Shown: in pieces, positions 17,588 through 30,227 of the stretch | Layout of the letters: the number at the start of each line of letters is the position of its first letter | Position numbering within the stretch: position 1 is the stretch's first letter | Assembly (NCBI GenBank): GCA_964433645.1 | Contig: CAYSSK010000006.1 | Coordinates: 5,325-69,324, forward strand | Direction of reading: 5' to 3' | DNA from: Desulfofustis sp964433645 | GTDB lineage: Bacteria > Desulfobacterota > Desulfobulbia > Desulfobulbales > Desulfocapsaceae | Length of the DNA: 64,000 nt | Position numbers and translations under genes: made by a program | The notes under the pieces: model-generated | Told to the model about the DNA's origin: nothing | The model's database searches: none | The model's input: only the letters and a program-made list of their open reading frames with translations

Positions 17588-18334
17588 ATGGAGTCATCTT
17601 CCGCCCTGCCCGCCGATCGATTATACCGAGCCGATACCGTACCCGAAGATTTCGCCTTCAGCGATCGGGTGGTCGAGGTCTTCGACGATATGCTCGACCG
17701 TTCCGTGCCCTTTTATCAGGAGGTGATCAAGGCCACCGCACACCTGCTTCGCCGTCACCTGGATCCGGGAGATACCGTCTGCGATCTCGGCTGCGCCACC
17801 GGTACCTCGCTGCTGCAAATCGCCCGCCTCCTCGACGACCGGGACCTGCGCCTGGTCGGCCTGGACAGCTCACCGGCGATGCTGGAAAAGGCTCGGCTCA
17901 AGGCGGAGATGTATAGTCGCCGACACAGCATTCACTTCTGTCTGGAAGACATCAACCGGATCGAGCGTCCCGGAACCGCGGCCTTTATCGTCAACTATAC
18001 GCTGCAGTTCATCAGGCCGCTGCTGCGGCCTGCCCTGGTTGAGCGGCTGTTTGCCAACCTCAGGCCCGGCGGGCTGCTGATCGTCAGTGAAAAAACGATC
18101 CTGCCTGATGGCCGCTTGAACCGCAGCTTTATCGACATCTACCACGACCTGAAGCGGGAACGCGGCTATTCCGAACTGGAAATCGCCCGCAAACGGGAAG
18201 CCCTGGAAAATATCCTGATCCCGTTTTCCGTCGAGGAGAATACCGCCCTGCTGGGCAACGCCGGGTTCAATCCGGTCACTCCTTTTTTCCAATGGTTCAA
18301 TTTCTCTTCCTTTGTCGCCTGTAAACCGGCCTGA
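17588..18334 (+). CDS. cmoA: Carboxy-SAM synthase CmoA
   Basis: A 248-residue SAM-binding enzyme that converts SAM and prephenate to carboxy-S-adenosylmethionine, the donor for the cmo5U34 wobble modification. Motifs: FAFSDRVVEVFDDMLDRSVP at the N-terminus, SAM motif VCDLGCATGTSLL, LVGLDSSPAML, and NYTLQFI. Cytosolic. Start at 17588 gives normal CmoA length. CmoB lies 12 bp downstream, giving the complete pathway. Confidence 0.95.
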   Translation: MESSSALPADRLYRADTVPEDFAFSDRVVEVFDDMLDRSVPFYQEVIKATAHLLRRHLDPGDTVCDLGCATGTSLLQIARLLDDRDLRLVGLDSSPAMLEKARLKAEMYSRRHSIHFCLEDINRIERPGTAAFIVNYTLQFIRPLLRPALVERLFANLRPGGLLIVSEKTILPDGRLNRSFIDIYHDLKRERGYSELEIARKREALENILIPFSVEENTALLGNAGFNPVTPFFQWFNFSSFVACKPA

Positions 18335-18346
18335 CCGGAGGCCGGC

Positions 18347-19312
18347 ATGGAGTATCTCAACAGATTGCCCGCCGCTGTCAGGCGCGCCGACATCGAGGCC
18401 GTTCTGCGGGATCGACACCGGTGGGCGGGGCAGCCCAAAAAAGGATTTCTCAGATACCGCCGACCCGCCGAATTTCTCGCTCGATTCCGCGCCGGCAGTG
18501 CCGACGGCAGCACGGACGTGGTGCGCATCGGGCACGCCGACGAGGTATCGCCACCAATCCGGCAACAGATCGAAGACCAGCTCAAGGCCTTCATGCCCTG
18601 GCGGAAAGGCCCGTTTTCGGTCTTCGGCGTCGATATCGACGCCGAGTGGCGCAGCGAGCGTAAATGGCGCCGGGTTGTGCCCGCCTTGCCCGACCTGACC
18701 GGCAAGGTCGTTGCCGATATCGGTTGCAACAACGGCTACTACCTGTTTCGCCTGAGTGCTCATCAGCCGCTGCTGGCGCTGGGTTTCGAACCGTCGGTCC
18801 AACACTATTACTGTTTTCAGGCCCTCAACTCCATGGCCGGTTTTAGCAACCTGGCCGTCGACCTGCTGGGCATCGAACAGATTGGTTTGTTTCCGGAAAC
18901 CTTTGACCTCATTTTACTGATGGGCGTCATCTATCACCGGGTCTCGCCGGTCGAGGCCCTGCGCGATCTGTTCACCGCCCTGAAACCCGGCGGCCGCCTG
19001 ATCGTCGAATCCCAGGCAATTCCCGGCGACGATCCGATTGCTCTGTTCCCGGAGAAAACCTATGCCAAGGTACCCGGCACCTATTTCGTGCCGACCGGCG
19101 CCTGCCTGGCCAATTGGCTGCACCGAGCCGGTTTCTCGGAAGCAAAACTGTTTGCCGCCCACCCGATGAGTTCTGCCGAACAACGGCGTACCGAGTGGAT
19201 GGCCTTTGAGTCGTTTGAGGACTTCATCGATCCGAACGATCCGTCAAAAACGGTGGAAGGCCACCCCGCCCCCTGGCGGGTCTTCCTCAGCGCGGAAAAG
19301 AGGAAACGATGA
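18347..19312 (+). CDS. cmoB: tRNA U34 carboxymethyltransferase CmoB
   Basis: A 321-residue enzyme that transfers the carboxymethyl group of carboxy-SAM to 5-hydroxyuridine-34 of tRNAs. Motifs: MPWRKGPFSVFGVDIDAEWR (substrate-binding region), SAM motif VADIGCNNGYYLFR, MGVIYHRVSPVEAL, and WMAFESFEDFIDP near the C-terminus, all typical of CmoB. Same operon as cmoA. Confidence 0.95.
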   Translation: MEYLNRLPAAVRRADIEAVLRDRHRWAGQPKKGFLRYRRPAEFLARFRAGSADGSTDVVRIGHADEVSPPIRQQIEDQLKAFMPWRKGPFSVFGVDIDAEWRSERKWRRVVPALPDLTGKVVADIGCNNGYYLFRLSAHQPLLALGFEPSVQHYYCFQALNSMAGFSNLAVDLLGIEQIGLFPETFDLILLMGVIYHRVSPVEALRDLFTALKPGGRLIVESQAIPGDDPIALFPEKTYAKVPGTYFVPTGACLANWLHRAGFSEAKLFAAHPMSSAEQRRTEWMAFESFEDFIDPNDPSKTVEGHPAPWRVFLSAEKRKR

Positions 19313-19430
19313 AAAAAGAACGGAAAATGGCTTCCGGCCACCATCGCACGGTTGCCTTTCTTCACAGCTGTATTATAGAATCGAGACCGATGCACAGCTG
19401 TTTTTGTCAAACATCAACGAGGATCATCTC

Positions 19431-19973
19431 ATGAATCCGGAAAATTGCACGCTTTACAGCGGCGGCCTGAAAGGCGCCGAGACCGTCTTTGGTGAAACCG
19501 CCGAGAAATTCAACGTCAAGGAAGTCATCTACACCTTTGAGGGCCATAAACTGGCCCGGGATAAAAACACCCGGGTGCTGACCGAAGAAGAACTCGAACG
19601 TGGTGACATCAGTATGGAACTTGCATCCCGCATGATGCACCGGACCTACTACGAGACAGAGAAGATCCGCAAGGTCCTGCAGACCATTTTTCACATGGTC
19701 AACAGCGGCTACCAGGTATTCGTCGTCGGCAGTATCCAGGAAGACGGCTCGGTAAAGGGCGGAACCGGCTGGGCCGTGCAACTCGCCAAAATCTTCAACC
19801 GCCCCCTGCATGTTTTCGATCAGCCCAAGGAAAAATGGTACACATGGCAAGACGGCTGGCAGGAAGACCACCCCCAGATCAAATACGATACCTTCGTCGG
19901 CTCCGGAACCAGATATCTCAGCGATGCCGGGCGAGCCGCCATCGAGAAGCTGTTTGCCGACAGCTTCGCCTGA
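19431..19973 (+). CDS. SLOG-like nucleotide-binding protein
   Basis: A 180-residue soluble protein. Two glycine-rich loops, YSGGLKGAE near the N-terminus and GSVKGGTGWAVQLAK later, together with alternating strands (VFVVGSI, LHVFDQP) fit a Rossmann-like SLOG/YspA-type fold that binds nucleotides or related ligands. No catalytic assignment is possible. GAGGATC lies before the ATG. It stands 118 bp after cmoB and could be the last gene of that transcript. The next gene is convergent. Confidence 0.6.
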   Translation: MNPENCTLYSGGLKGAETVFGETAEKFNVKEVIYTFEGHKLARDKNTRVLTEEELERGDISMELASRMMHRTYYETEKIRKVLQTIFHMVNSGYQVFVVGSIQEDGSVKGGTGWAVQLAKIFNRPLHVFDQPKEKWYTWQDGWQEDHPQIKYDTFVGSGTRYLSDAGRAAIEKLFADSFA

Positions 19974-20061
19974 TCGGCGCCTCCGTCCCTCCTGGCAGGC
20001 AGCACCGGCGGCCGCCCACCGGTCCGCCGCCTGTTGCCACCCCGGCCTGTCGCCAGCAGGT

Positions 20062-21501
20062 TCAGCCCAGCTCGAGATGTTGCTTGAAAAAGGATCGAAA
20101 CTCGTCCTGGCGATGGCTGACATAGAGAATGGTGCTGAGCTGCCGCGCTGCGATCGTTTCAAGGAAATCAAGTAAAGTTGACCGGTTACGATCGTCCAGT
20201 CCCTGGGTCGGTTCATCGAGGACCAGTAGCTTCGGCAGCTTGATCAAGGCACGGGCAATCAGAATAAGGCGCTGTTCCCCATAACCGAGACGCCGGAACG
20301 GTGTTTTTTCCCGATCGCTCAGGCCGATCTCGGCAAGCCAGGCACGGGCCTGTTGCTGTTGCTGCACGGTCGGTTTGCGGTAAAGGCCGATCGAGTCGAA
20401 AAAACCGGAAACAATCACTTGCAGGGCGCTGCCGGGCAGATAGTGCTCCCGGTGCAGGGCGGGGCTGACGATGCCCATTTCCTTCTTCAACTGCCAGATC
20501 GACTCGCCGCTGCCGCGACGAATACCAAACAGATACAGCTCGTTGGTATAGCAATCGGGATGATCGCCGGTGATCAGAGCCAGCAGGGTTGACTTGCCGG
20601 TCCCGTTCAGACCGGTGAGCAACGTGTGCTGACCGCTTTGAACGGTAACGTCGAGGTCGTTAAAGATGACTCTCTCACCATATCCGGCATGGCCACCGAC
20701 CAACCTGACCAGTGTTTCCGGCTCTTCGGTCGCATCATCGGCCGCACCGGTACCGAGCAATGGCACCCAGCTGCCGGCCGACTCTTCCTCGCTTATGGCC
20801 CGCTCAACGTCATCGCGCTTGCCCTGCCGCACCATGACGCCCCCTTCGACCACCGCCAGATGCGTGCACCACGCCGGGATATCCGCCCGACAGGTGAGTA
20901 CGAGCATGACGCCGAACCCCTCCCGGAGCAATTCCGTCATGGTTCGATCGAAGTCCCGACACGCTTTCCGATCCAGGCCGTCGTAAGGGTTTTCCACGAG
21001 CAGGTAGCGGGCGCCGCGACTGATCGCCGACAGCAACAACACCTTTCTGCTCTCCCCGGAACTGAGTTGGCGATACCCCCGATCGAGCACATGGTCAAGT
21101 CGAAAGAGCCGAATCAGGTCCTCGGTCCGGGGATTATGTTCGAGAAACGCGCGGGCCGGCGTACCGGGGTCGACCCGTTCGAGAAATTCCGAATCGTCCC
21201 GCCTCAGCTCTTCTTCAAACAATTCCTGCTGGCCGCGGAAACTGACAACGGCCAGGTGGTCGGGCAGCTTCAACACCTCCGCCGTGAATGTTTCCTCATT
21301 GCCGGCGAGCAAAGACACAAAACGATTGATTCCCGAACGGGTACCGCCGAGAACACACCAAGCCTGTCCCGTCGTCGCCCAAAACCGCTCGACGGTCAAT
21401 TCATCCAGCATGACCCGGCGCAGCTCGATACCGCCGCTCCGGAGGTCTGCCATTTCTCTGCAAGGGGATACGTGCTTTTTCATGGCCAGTTGCTCTACCA
21501 T
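20062..21501 (-). CDS. modF: ModF-like tandem ABC ATPase
   Basis: A 479-residue cytosolic protein with two ABC cassettes and no membrane domain. The N-terminal cassette has a degenerate Walker A (GGTRSGINR) but retains the ABC signature QLSSGESRK. The C-terminal one is complete: GLNGTGKST, GYGEQRLILIARAL and LLVLDEPTQGLD. This layout matches ModF/PhrA proteins, which bind molybdate-related or photorepair partners; the physiological role is unclear. The start is uncertain (21501, 21483 or a later ATG) because none has a good ribosome-binding site. It is divergent from carA. Confidence 0.75.
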   Translation of the reverse strand: MVEQLAMKKHVSPCREMADLRSGGIELRRVMLDELTVERFWATTGQAWCVLGGTRSGINRFVSLLAGNEETFTAEVLKLPDHLAVVSFRGQQELFEEELRRDDSEFLERVDPGTPARAFLEHNPRTEDLIRLFRLDHVLDRGYRQLSSGESRKVLLLSAISRGARYLLVENPYDGLDRKACRDFDRTMTELLREGFGVMLVLTCRADIPAWCTHLAVVEGGVMVRQGKRDDVERAISEEESAGSWVPLLGTGAADDATEEPETLVRLVGGHAGYGERVIFNDLDVTVQSGQHTLLTGLNGTGKSTLLALITGDHPDCYTNELYLFGIRRGSGESIWQLKKEMGIVSPALHREHYLPGSALQVIVSGFFDSIGLYRKPTVQQQQQARAWLAEIGLSDREKTPFRRLGYGEQRLILIARALIKLPKLLVLDEPTQGLDDRNRSTLLDFLETIAARQLSTILYVSHRQDEFRSFFKQHLELG

Positions 21502-21635
21502 AATCAATAGCCGAAAACAACTCCGGTCGATGGCCTGCCGCTCATTTTTCCAACTCCGTTGCGGGACGGCGGATTGTCGGTGGCAAAAATCCCCGATCCC
21601 CACTCACGGCTGCGGACAAGCAAACGTCATCGCTC

Positions 21636-21655
21636 GATTCTGCTTGATTCTGCTT
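21636..21655. repeat. 10-bp tandem repeat abutting the carA promoter
   Basis: Two perfect adjacent copies of GATTCTGCTT. The last two bases of the second copy form the start of the -35 box, so a protein bound here would touch RNA polymerase. No known family consensus is recognised. Confidence 0.5.
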
Positions 21656-21683
21656 GACGAAAAACGCTTTTCCGAGTTATATG
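21654..21683 (+). promoter_or_regulatory. carAB promoter
   Basis: TTGACG, an 18-nt spacer, TATATG. The predicted transcript has a leader of about 155 nt before carA, with a CGATCG / CGATCG hairpin (21748-21766) but no clear attenuator T-run. Confidence 0.5.
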
Positions 21684-21845
21684 TTGGCGTTTTATCTTGA
21701 CGAAACGAAGAGTGGCTCACCCCTGCTGCCACCGACCAATACGACCCCGATCGACCGGACCGATCGAGCCGCTGACAGTCGTTTCCCCTCAGCAGCAACC
21801 GCAACACTGATGCGGTCCCTGACCGCCCTACAGAAGGACGTCCTT

Positions 21846-22979
<1,134 letters not shown>

Positions 22980-23043
22980 AAACCTGCCCTGAACAGCCTC
23001 GGCAGACACCTCGCACCCTTTTTCGAGCGCAACTGATCTTATT

Positions 23044-26256
<3,213 letters not shown>

Positions 26257-26299
26257 TGACTAGAATAGGCAACCAAAGACTCTCGACTTTGCCGAAAGA

Positions 26300-26308
26300 T
26301 GATATAAT
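26300..26308 (+). promoter_or_regulatory. Extended -10 promoter of ftsH-folP
   Basis: TGA followed by a perfect TATAAT, without a good -35 box. It predicts a leader of about 90 nt. No heat-shock-type (sigma-32) consensus was seen. Confidence 0.5.
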
Positions 26309-26406
26309 GTAATGGCGGTTGTCACGGCGGCACGGGGGTGCCGCACCGAATAAACGAGAACATGAGCGGTACGATGGAGCTCGGCTGATCGTACCCGGAG
26401 GGATTT

Positions 26407-28371
26407 TTGAATACGTTCTATAAAAACCTGAGCATGTGGCTGGTAATCGGCCTGACCATGATCCTGCTCTTCAATCTGTTCAACAAACCGCAGAGCAATG
26501 TCTCCTCGCTCACCTACAGCGAATTCATGACCAGGATCGAAAACAAATCGATCAACCGGGTCAGGATCGACGGCGACACGCTTTCCGGCACACTGCAGGA
26601 CGGCAAACCGTTTCGCACCGTGTTCCCGGCCAATGACGACGAGCTCATTCCGCTGCTGCGCGATGCCGGCGTCGATATCTCTGTAAAGGAATCACAGAAA
26701 GACAACTGGTTCATGACCATCTTCGTCTCCTGGTTCCCGATGCTGCTGCTGATCGGCGTCTGGATCTTCTTCATGCGCCAGATGCAGGGCGGCGGCAAGG
26801 GCGGCGCCCTGTCCTTCGGCAAGACCCGGGCCCGGTTGATGGAACAGGGCACCAACAAGGTAACCTTTGCCGACGTCGCCGGTATCGACGAAGCAAAAGA
26901 GGAACTCGAAGAGATCATCGACTTTCTCAAGGACCCGCACAAGTTCACCGCTCTCGGCGGCCGGATTCCCAAAGGCGTGCTGCTGGCCGGCCCGCCGGGC
27001 ACCGGCAAGACCCTGCTCGCCCGAGCAATCGCCGGCGAGGCCGACGTGCCGTTTTTTTCCATCTCCGGCTCCGATTTCGTCGAAATGTTCGTCGGCGTCG
27101 GCGCCTCACGGGTCCGGGACCTGTTTATCCAGGGGAAAAAGCATGCCCCCTGCATCATCTTCATCGATGAGATCGATGCCGTCGGCCGTCATCGTGGTGC
27201 CGGGCTCGGCGGCGGTCACGACGAGCGGGAACAGACCCTGAACCAGTTGCTCGTCGAGATGGACGGTTTCGAGTCCAACGAAGGGGTCATTATCGTGGCC
27301 GCAACCAACCGGCCCGACGTTCTCGACCCGGCCCTGCTCAGGCCCGGACGGTTCGACCGGCAGGTGATCGTGCCGATCCCCGATGTCGGTGGTCGCCAGA
27401 AAATACTTGAAATCTATGGCAAGAAGACCAAAATGGCGGCCAATATCGATTACGATATCCTGGCTCGGGGCACGCCGGGTTTCTCCGGCGCCGACCTGGA
27501 AAACCTGATCAATGAAGCGGCGCTGATGGCCGCCCGGGAAGGGGCCAAGGAGATCACCCTGGTCCTGCTGGAGAAAGCCAAGGACAAGATCATGATGGGC
27601 GCCGAGCGCCGCTCGATGATCATCACCGAGAAGGAAAAGGAGGTCACCGCCTACCACGAGGCGGGACACGCCCTCGTCGCCTATCTGCTGCCCCATACCG
27701 ACCCGATCCACAAGGTGACCATCATCCCCCGCGGCCGCGCCCTCGGCCTGACCATGCAGCTGCCGATGGCCGAGAAATACACCCATTCCAAGGCCTTTTT
27801 GAAAAACTCGATCTGTATCCTGTTCGGTGGCCGAATCGCCGAAAAAATCATCTTCGATGAAATCACCACCGGCGCCGGCAACGATCTCGAACGCGCCACC
27901 CAACTGGCTCGCAAGATGGTCTGCGAATGGGGCATGAGCGACGAATTGGGCCCGCTGACCTACGGCAAGAAGGAGGAACAGATCTTTCTTGGCAGGGAGA
28001 TCGCCCAGCACCGTGATTTCAGCGAAGAAACTGCCCGGCAGATCGATAGCGCCGTAAAGGAGATCGTCCTGGAAGCAATCGACAAGGTGACGTCTCTGCT
28101 GGAAAACCACCGCGATGTCCTCGAGCGGATGGCCAGCGAACTGCTGGAGAAGGAAACCATCGTTCTTGAGGATATCAAGCGGATTCTCGCCGAACTGCGG
28201 CCCGACGACCATCCCCCGAACGGGGAGCCGCAGGACGACGCGGCTGCGAAAAAATCCGCCGGACCGGCGGCGACTGAGCCCCCTATTCCGGAACCGGCAA
28301 CCGAAGAGACCGGTAGCCCGGTATCGGAAGCGCAAACGGCAGACAAACAGGAGCCGGGACTGTCGACATGA
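26407..28371 (+). CDS. ftsH: ATP-dependent zinc metalloprotease FtsH
   Basis: A 654-residue inner-membrane AAA protease for quality control of membrane and short-lived regulatory proteins. Two membrane segments (about 10-27 and 100-123) flank a periplasmic domain. The AAA module follows (Walker A GPPGTGKT at 195-202, SRH region RPGRFDRQ). The zinc site is HEAGH (417-421), with the third ligand in the downstream GAGNDLERA region. The last 50 residues are Pro/Glu/Ala-rich. Translation starts at TTG (26407), supported by GGAGGGA five bases before. The stop overlaps the folP start. Confidence 0.96.
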   Translation: MNTFYKNLSMWLVIGLTMILLFNLFNKPQSNVSSLTYSEFMTRIENKSINRVRIDGDTLSGTLQDGKPFRTVFPANDDELIPLLRDAGVDISVKESQKDNWFMTIFVSWFPMLLLIGVWIFFMRQMQGGGKGGALSFGKTRARLMEQGTNKVTFADVAGIDEAKEELEEIIDFLKDPHKFTALGGRIPKGVLLAGPPGTGKTLLARAIAGEADVPFFSISGSDFVEMFVGVGASRVRDLFIQGKKHAPCIIFIDEIDAVGRHRGAGLGGGHDEREQTLNQLLVEMDGFESNEGVIIVAATNRPDVLDPALLRPGRFDRQVIVPIPDVGGRQKILEIYGKKTKMAANIDYDILARGTPGFSGADLENLINEAALMAAREGAKEITLVLLEKAKDKIMMGAERRSMIITEKEKEVTAYHEAGHALVAYLLPHTDPIHKVTIIPRGRALGLTMQLPMAEKYTHSKAFLKNSICILFGGRIAEKIIFDEITTGAGNDLERATQLARKMVCEWGMSDELGPLTYGKKEEQIFLGREIAQHRDFSEETARQIDSAVKEIVLEAIDKVTSLLENHRDVLERMASELLEKETIVLEDIKRILAELRPDDHPPNGEPQDDAAAKKSAGPAATEPPIPEPATEETGSPVSEAQTADKQEPGLST

Positions 28372-29171
28372 CCGGCAGTTCCATCAGAGTTATGGGGATC
28401 GTCAATGTGACCCCTGACTCATTTTCCGACGGCGGTTCTCTGGCTACCTTGCAGGCCGCCGTCGATCACGCCCGCTTCCTGATCACCTCGGGCGCCGATA
28501 TCATCGATATCGGCGGCGAATCGACACGGCCCTTTGCCGATCCGGTCGGTCTCAATGAAGAGCTGGCACGGACTATCCCGCTGATCAACGAGATCCGCAC
28601 ATTCTCGGACATACCGATATCCATCGATACCCGCAAGGCGGAAGTGGCCCGCCGGGCACTGGCTGCCGGTGCATCATTGATCAATGACATCAGCGCCCTG
28701 CGCGGTGACCCGGAGATGGTTGGGGTAGCTGCCGATAGCGGCGCCGAACTCATCATCATGCATATGCAGGGAACACCCGATACCATGCAGGTAAACCCTC
28801 GCTACGATGATGTGGTCGGCGAGATCTACGATTTTCTCGCCGAACGGCTGACAACGCTGGCGGCCGCCGGTATCGACCCGGCCAGGATCATTATCGATCC
28901 GGGCATCGGCTTCGGCAAGCGCCTGCAGCACAACCTCTCGCTGATCAAGCATATCGATCGGTTTGCCAAACTGGGCAGACCGGTGCTGCTCGGCCATTCA
29001 CGCAAACGGTTTCTCGGAGATCTCACCGGCTGCCCGGCTCTGGACCGCGATCTGGCGACGGCCGTGGTTTCGGCCTTGTGTCTGGACAAGGTTTCCCTGT
29101 TGCGGGTCCACGATGTCGCCGCAACCAGGCAGGCCCTGCGGATCGCCCAAGCAATCAGCCAGGCCGATTGA
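28368..29171 (+). CDS. folP: Dihydropteroate synthase
   Basis: A 267-residue folate enzyme joining p-aminobenzoate to dihydropterin pyrophosphate. Conserved loops are MGIVNVTPDSFSDGG, IDIGGESTRPFA, ISIDTRKAEVA, IIIDPGIGFGK and LLGHSRKRFLG. The ATG overlaps the ftsH TGA (ATGA), so ftsH and folP are one transcript, an order seen in many bacteria. Confidence 0.96.
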   Translation: MTGSSIRVMGIVNVTPDSFSDGGSLATLQAAVDHARFLITSGADIIDIGGESTRPFADPVGLNEELARTIPLINEIRTFSDIPISIDTRKAEVARRALAAGASLINDISALRGDPEMVGVAADSGAELIIMHMQGTPDTMQVNPRYDDVVGEIYDFLAERLTTLAAAGIDPARIIIDPGIGFGKRLQHNLSLIKHIDRFAKLGRPVLLGHSRKRFLGDLTGCPALDRDLATAVVSALCLDKVSLLRVHDVAATRQALRIAQAISQAD

Positions 29172-29264
29172 CGCGCAACACCCGCCCTCTTGCCGTGCTC
29201 CCTGGCGTTCCGTTCCCCCGTCAAACCGCCTGTCCATCGCGCTTCTCGTCGCTGGACACTGTTG

Positions 29265-29759
29265 TCAGTGATGATCGCCTGCCGCGATCGTAAAGCCGCG
29301 CAGGTCAAGGAAGCGAAAGCGGTACGGACTTTCCGTCGTACCGATGGTGATGATATCCCCATCACTCAGCAGTGTTCTGCCGCCCTGATCGTCGCCGCCC
29401 ACCGCCTCGCCGTTGACCTTGGTACCACAGGCGCTTCCACGATCGACCAGGTAAAACGCGTCGCCGTCAATCTCGATGCGCAGGTGCTCCCGGGAAATAT
29501 TGAGAAGGTGCCCCCGATCGACCAGGTAGAGGTCGTTGTTCGGTTCCCGGTCGTCCAGCTTGGGCCGCTCGATCCGTTCGATGCGACCGTTGACCTTCTT
29601 GACCCGCGACTCACGGCCGATCCGAAACGGCAACCGTCTGATACAAACCATGTTGTCAAATAATTGATGGTGCGGTACCGCTTCAGCGGCATCTTGTGTT
29701 TCCGCTTGCAGGACCGCTGTCGGCAGAAAGTCGGTAAGTATTTGTTTTTTATCTGTCAT
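29265..29759 (-). CDS. FHA-domain protein
   Basis: A 164-residue protein ending in a forkhead-associated domain (about 55-155) that binds phosphothreonine peptides. Key residues are visible: GRES (phosphate loop), NISREHLRIE (Ser-x-x-His) and VDRGSACGTKVNGE (the NG turn). A short N-terminal tail precedes it. No Ser/Thr kinase lies nearby, so its partner is unknown. ATG at 29759 is preferred; a TTG at 29795 would add 12 residues. It is convergent with folP. Confidence 0.82.
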   Translation of the reverse strand: MTDKKQILTDFLPTAVLQAETQDAAEAVPHHQLFDNMVCIRRLPFRIGRESRVKKVNGRIERIERPKLDDREPNNDLYLVDRGHLLNISREHLRIEIDGDAFYLVDRGSACGTKVNGEAVGGDDQGGRTLLSDGDIITIGTTESPYRFRFLDLRGFTIAAGDHH

Positions 29760-29847
29760 CTGACCATCATCGCCGGCTCTTTGGCAGCCGATCAAAAAGG
29801 AATGGGGCTCTTGTTGGCGATGTGTTCATGATAGCTGGAACGCCGGC

Positions 29848-29867
29848 GAAAAATCAAACGATTTTTC
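29848..29867. repeat. A/T-rich inverted repeat upstream of the FHA gene
   Basis: Perfect 8-bp arms GAAAAATC and GATTTTTC around AAAC, about 90 bp upstream of the FHA start. It could be an operator or an RNA hairpin. Confidence 0.45.
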
Positions 29868-29896
29868 CCTTGAGCGCGCCGAACCAAGCGTGTTGT

Positions 29897-29910
29897 GCGG
29901 TGATCACCGC
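29897..29910. repeat. Perfect 14-bp palindrome
   Basis: GCGGTGATCACCGC is its own reverse complement, with no spacer. It lies about 140 bp upstream of the FHA gene, where a dimeric regulator could bind. Confidence 0.45.
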
Positions 29911-30010
29911 TGGTCTTAACTCCGCTCCCAACGGATTGGCACGCCATCCGCCGGCGGCCGGCAGTTGGGCTTACTGCCGAGGAAAATGTACGGTTTAAAG
30001 ATATGGCATG

Positions 30011-30100
30011 AAAAAAAGAGACGGGGCCTGAGCATGATGCTTGACGGGACAGGTGGAGAGAGGGAGTGAAAGAAGAGAAGAAATGCCCCGTTTCCACATC
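30011..30100 (-). ncRNA. Candidate small RNA or orphan terminator
   Basis: On the minus strand, ACGGGGC (30091-30085) pairs perfectly with GCCCCGT (30027-30021), enclosing 57 nt, and is followed directly by CTCTTTTTTT. This resembles the 3' end of a terminated transcript, but it lies about 140-210 nt beyond the rarD stop and well before the FHA gene. A separate short transcript is therefore plausible. The 5' end is not defined and the -10/-35 elements upstream are weak. Confidence 0.3.
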
Positions 30101-30161
30101 ATGCAAAGACCCTGCTCTTTACCTATATGATAACCATTCTTTCGATGATTGCCGCGCCTTC

Positions 30162-30174
30162 GATAACGATTATC
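30162..30174. promoter_or_regulatory. Fur-like palindrome
   Basis: GATAACGATTATC is a perfect palindrome around its centre base and matches the hexamer pattern of Fur boxes (GATAAT repeats). It lies upstream, on the minus strand, of the candidate small RNA. A full 19-bp Fur box is not present. Confidence 0.35.
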
Positions 30175-30227
30175 ACACCCCGTTCCGCCGTGGTGCTCAG
30201 AACGCACAGCCGGCAGGAAGTATCGGC

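Larger units (their letters stand above)
29760..30227. other. Gene-free interval rich in palindromes
   Basis: This 468-bp stretch lies between two minus-strand genes. No open frame in it looks coding. It holds a U-rich inverted repeat (29848-29867), a perfect 14-bp palindrome (29897-29910), a long-range stem with a T-run (30011-30091) and a Fur-like palindrome (30162-30174). These are listed separately. Confidence 0.6.

Noticed and set aside
27106..28335. A 409-codon open frame opposite ftsH
   Set aside because: Antisense shadow of ftsH; composition is Asp/His/Gly-biased as expected from reverse-complemented codons.
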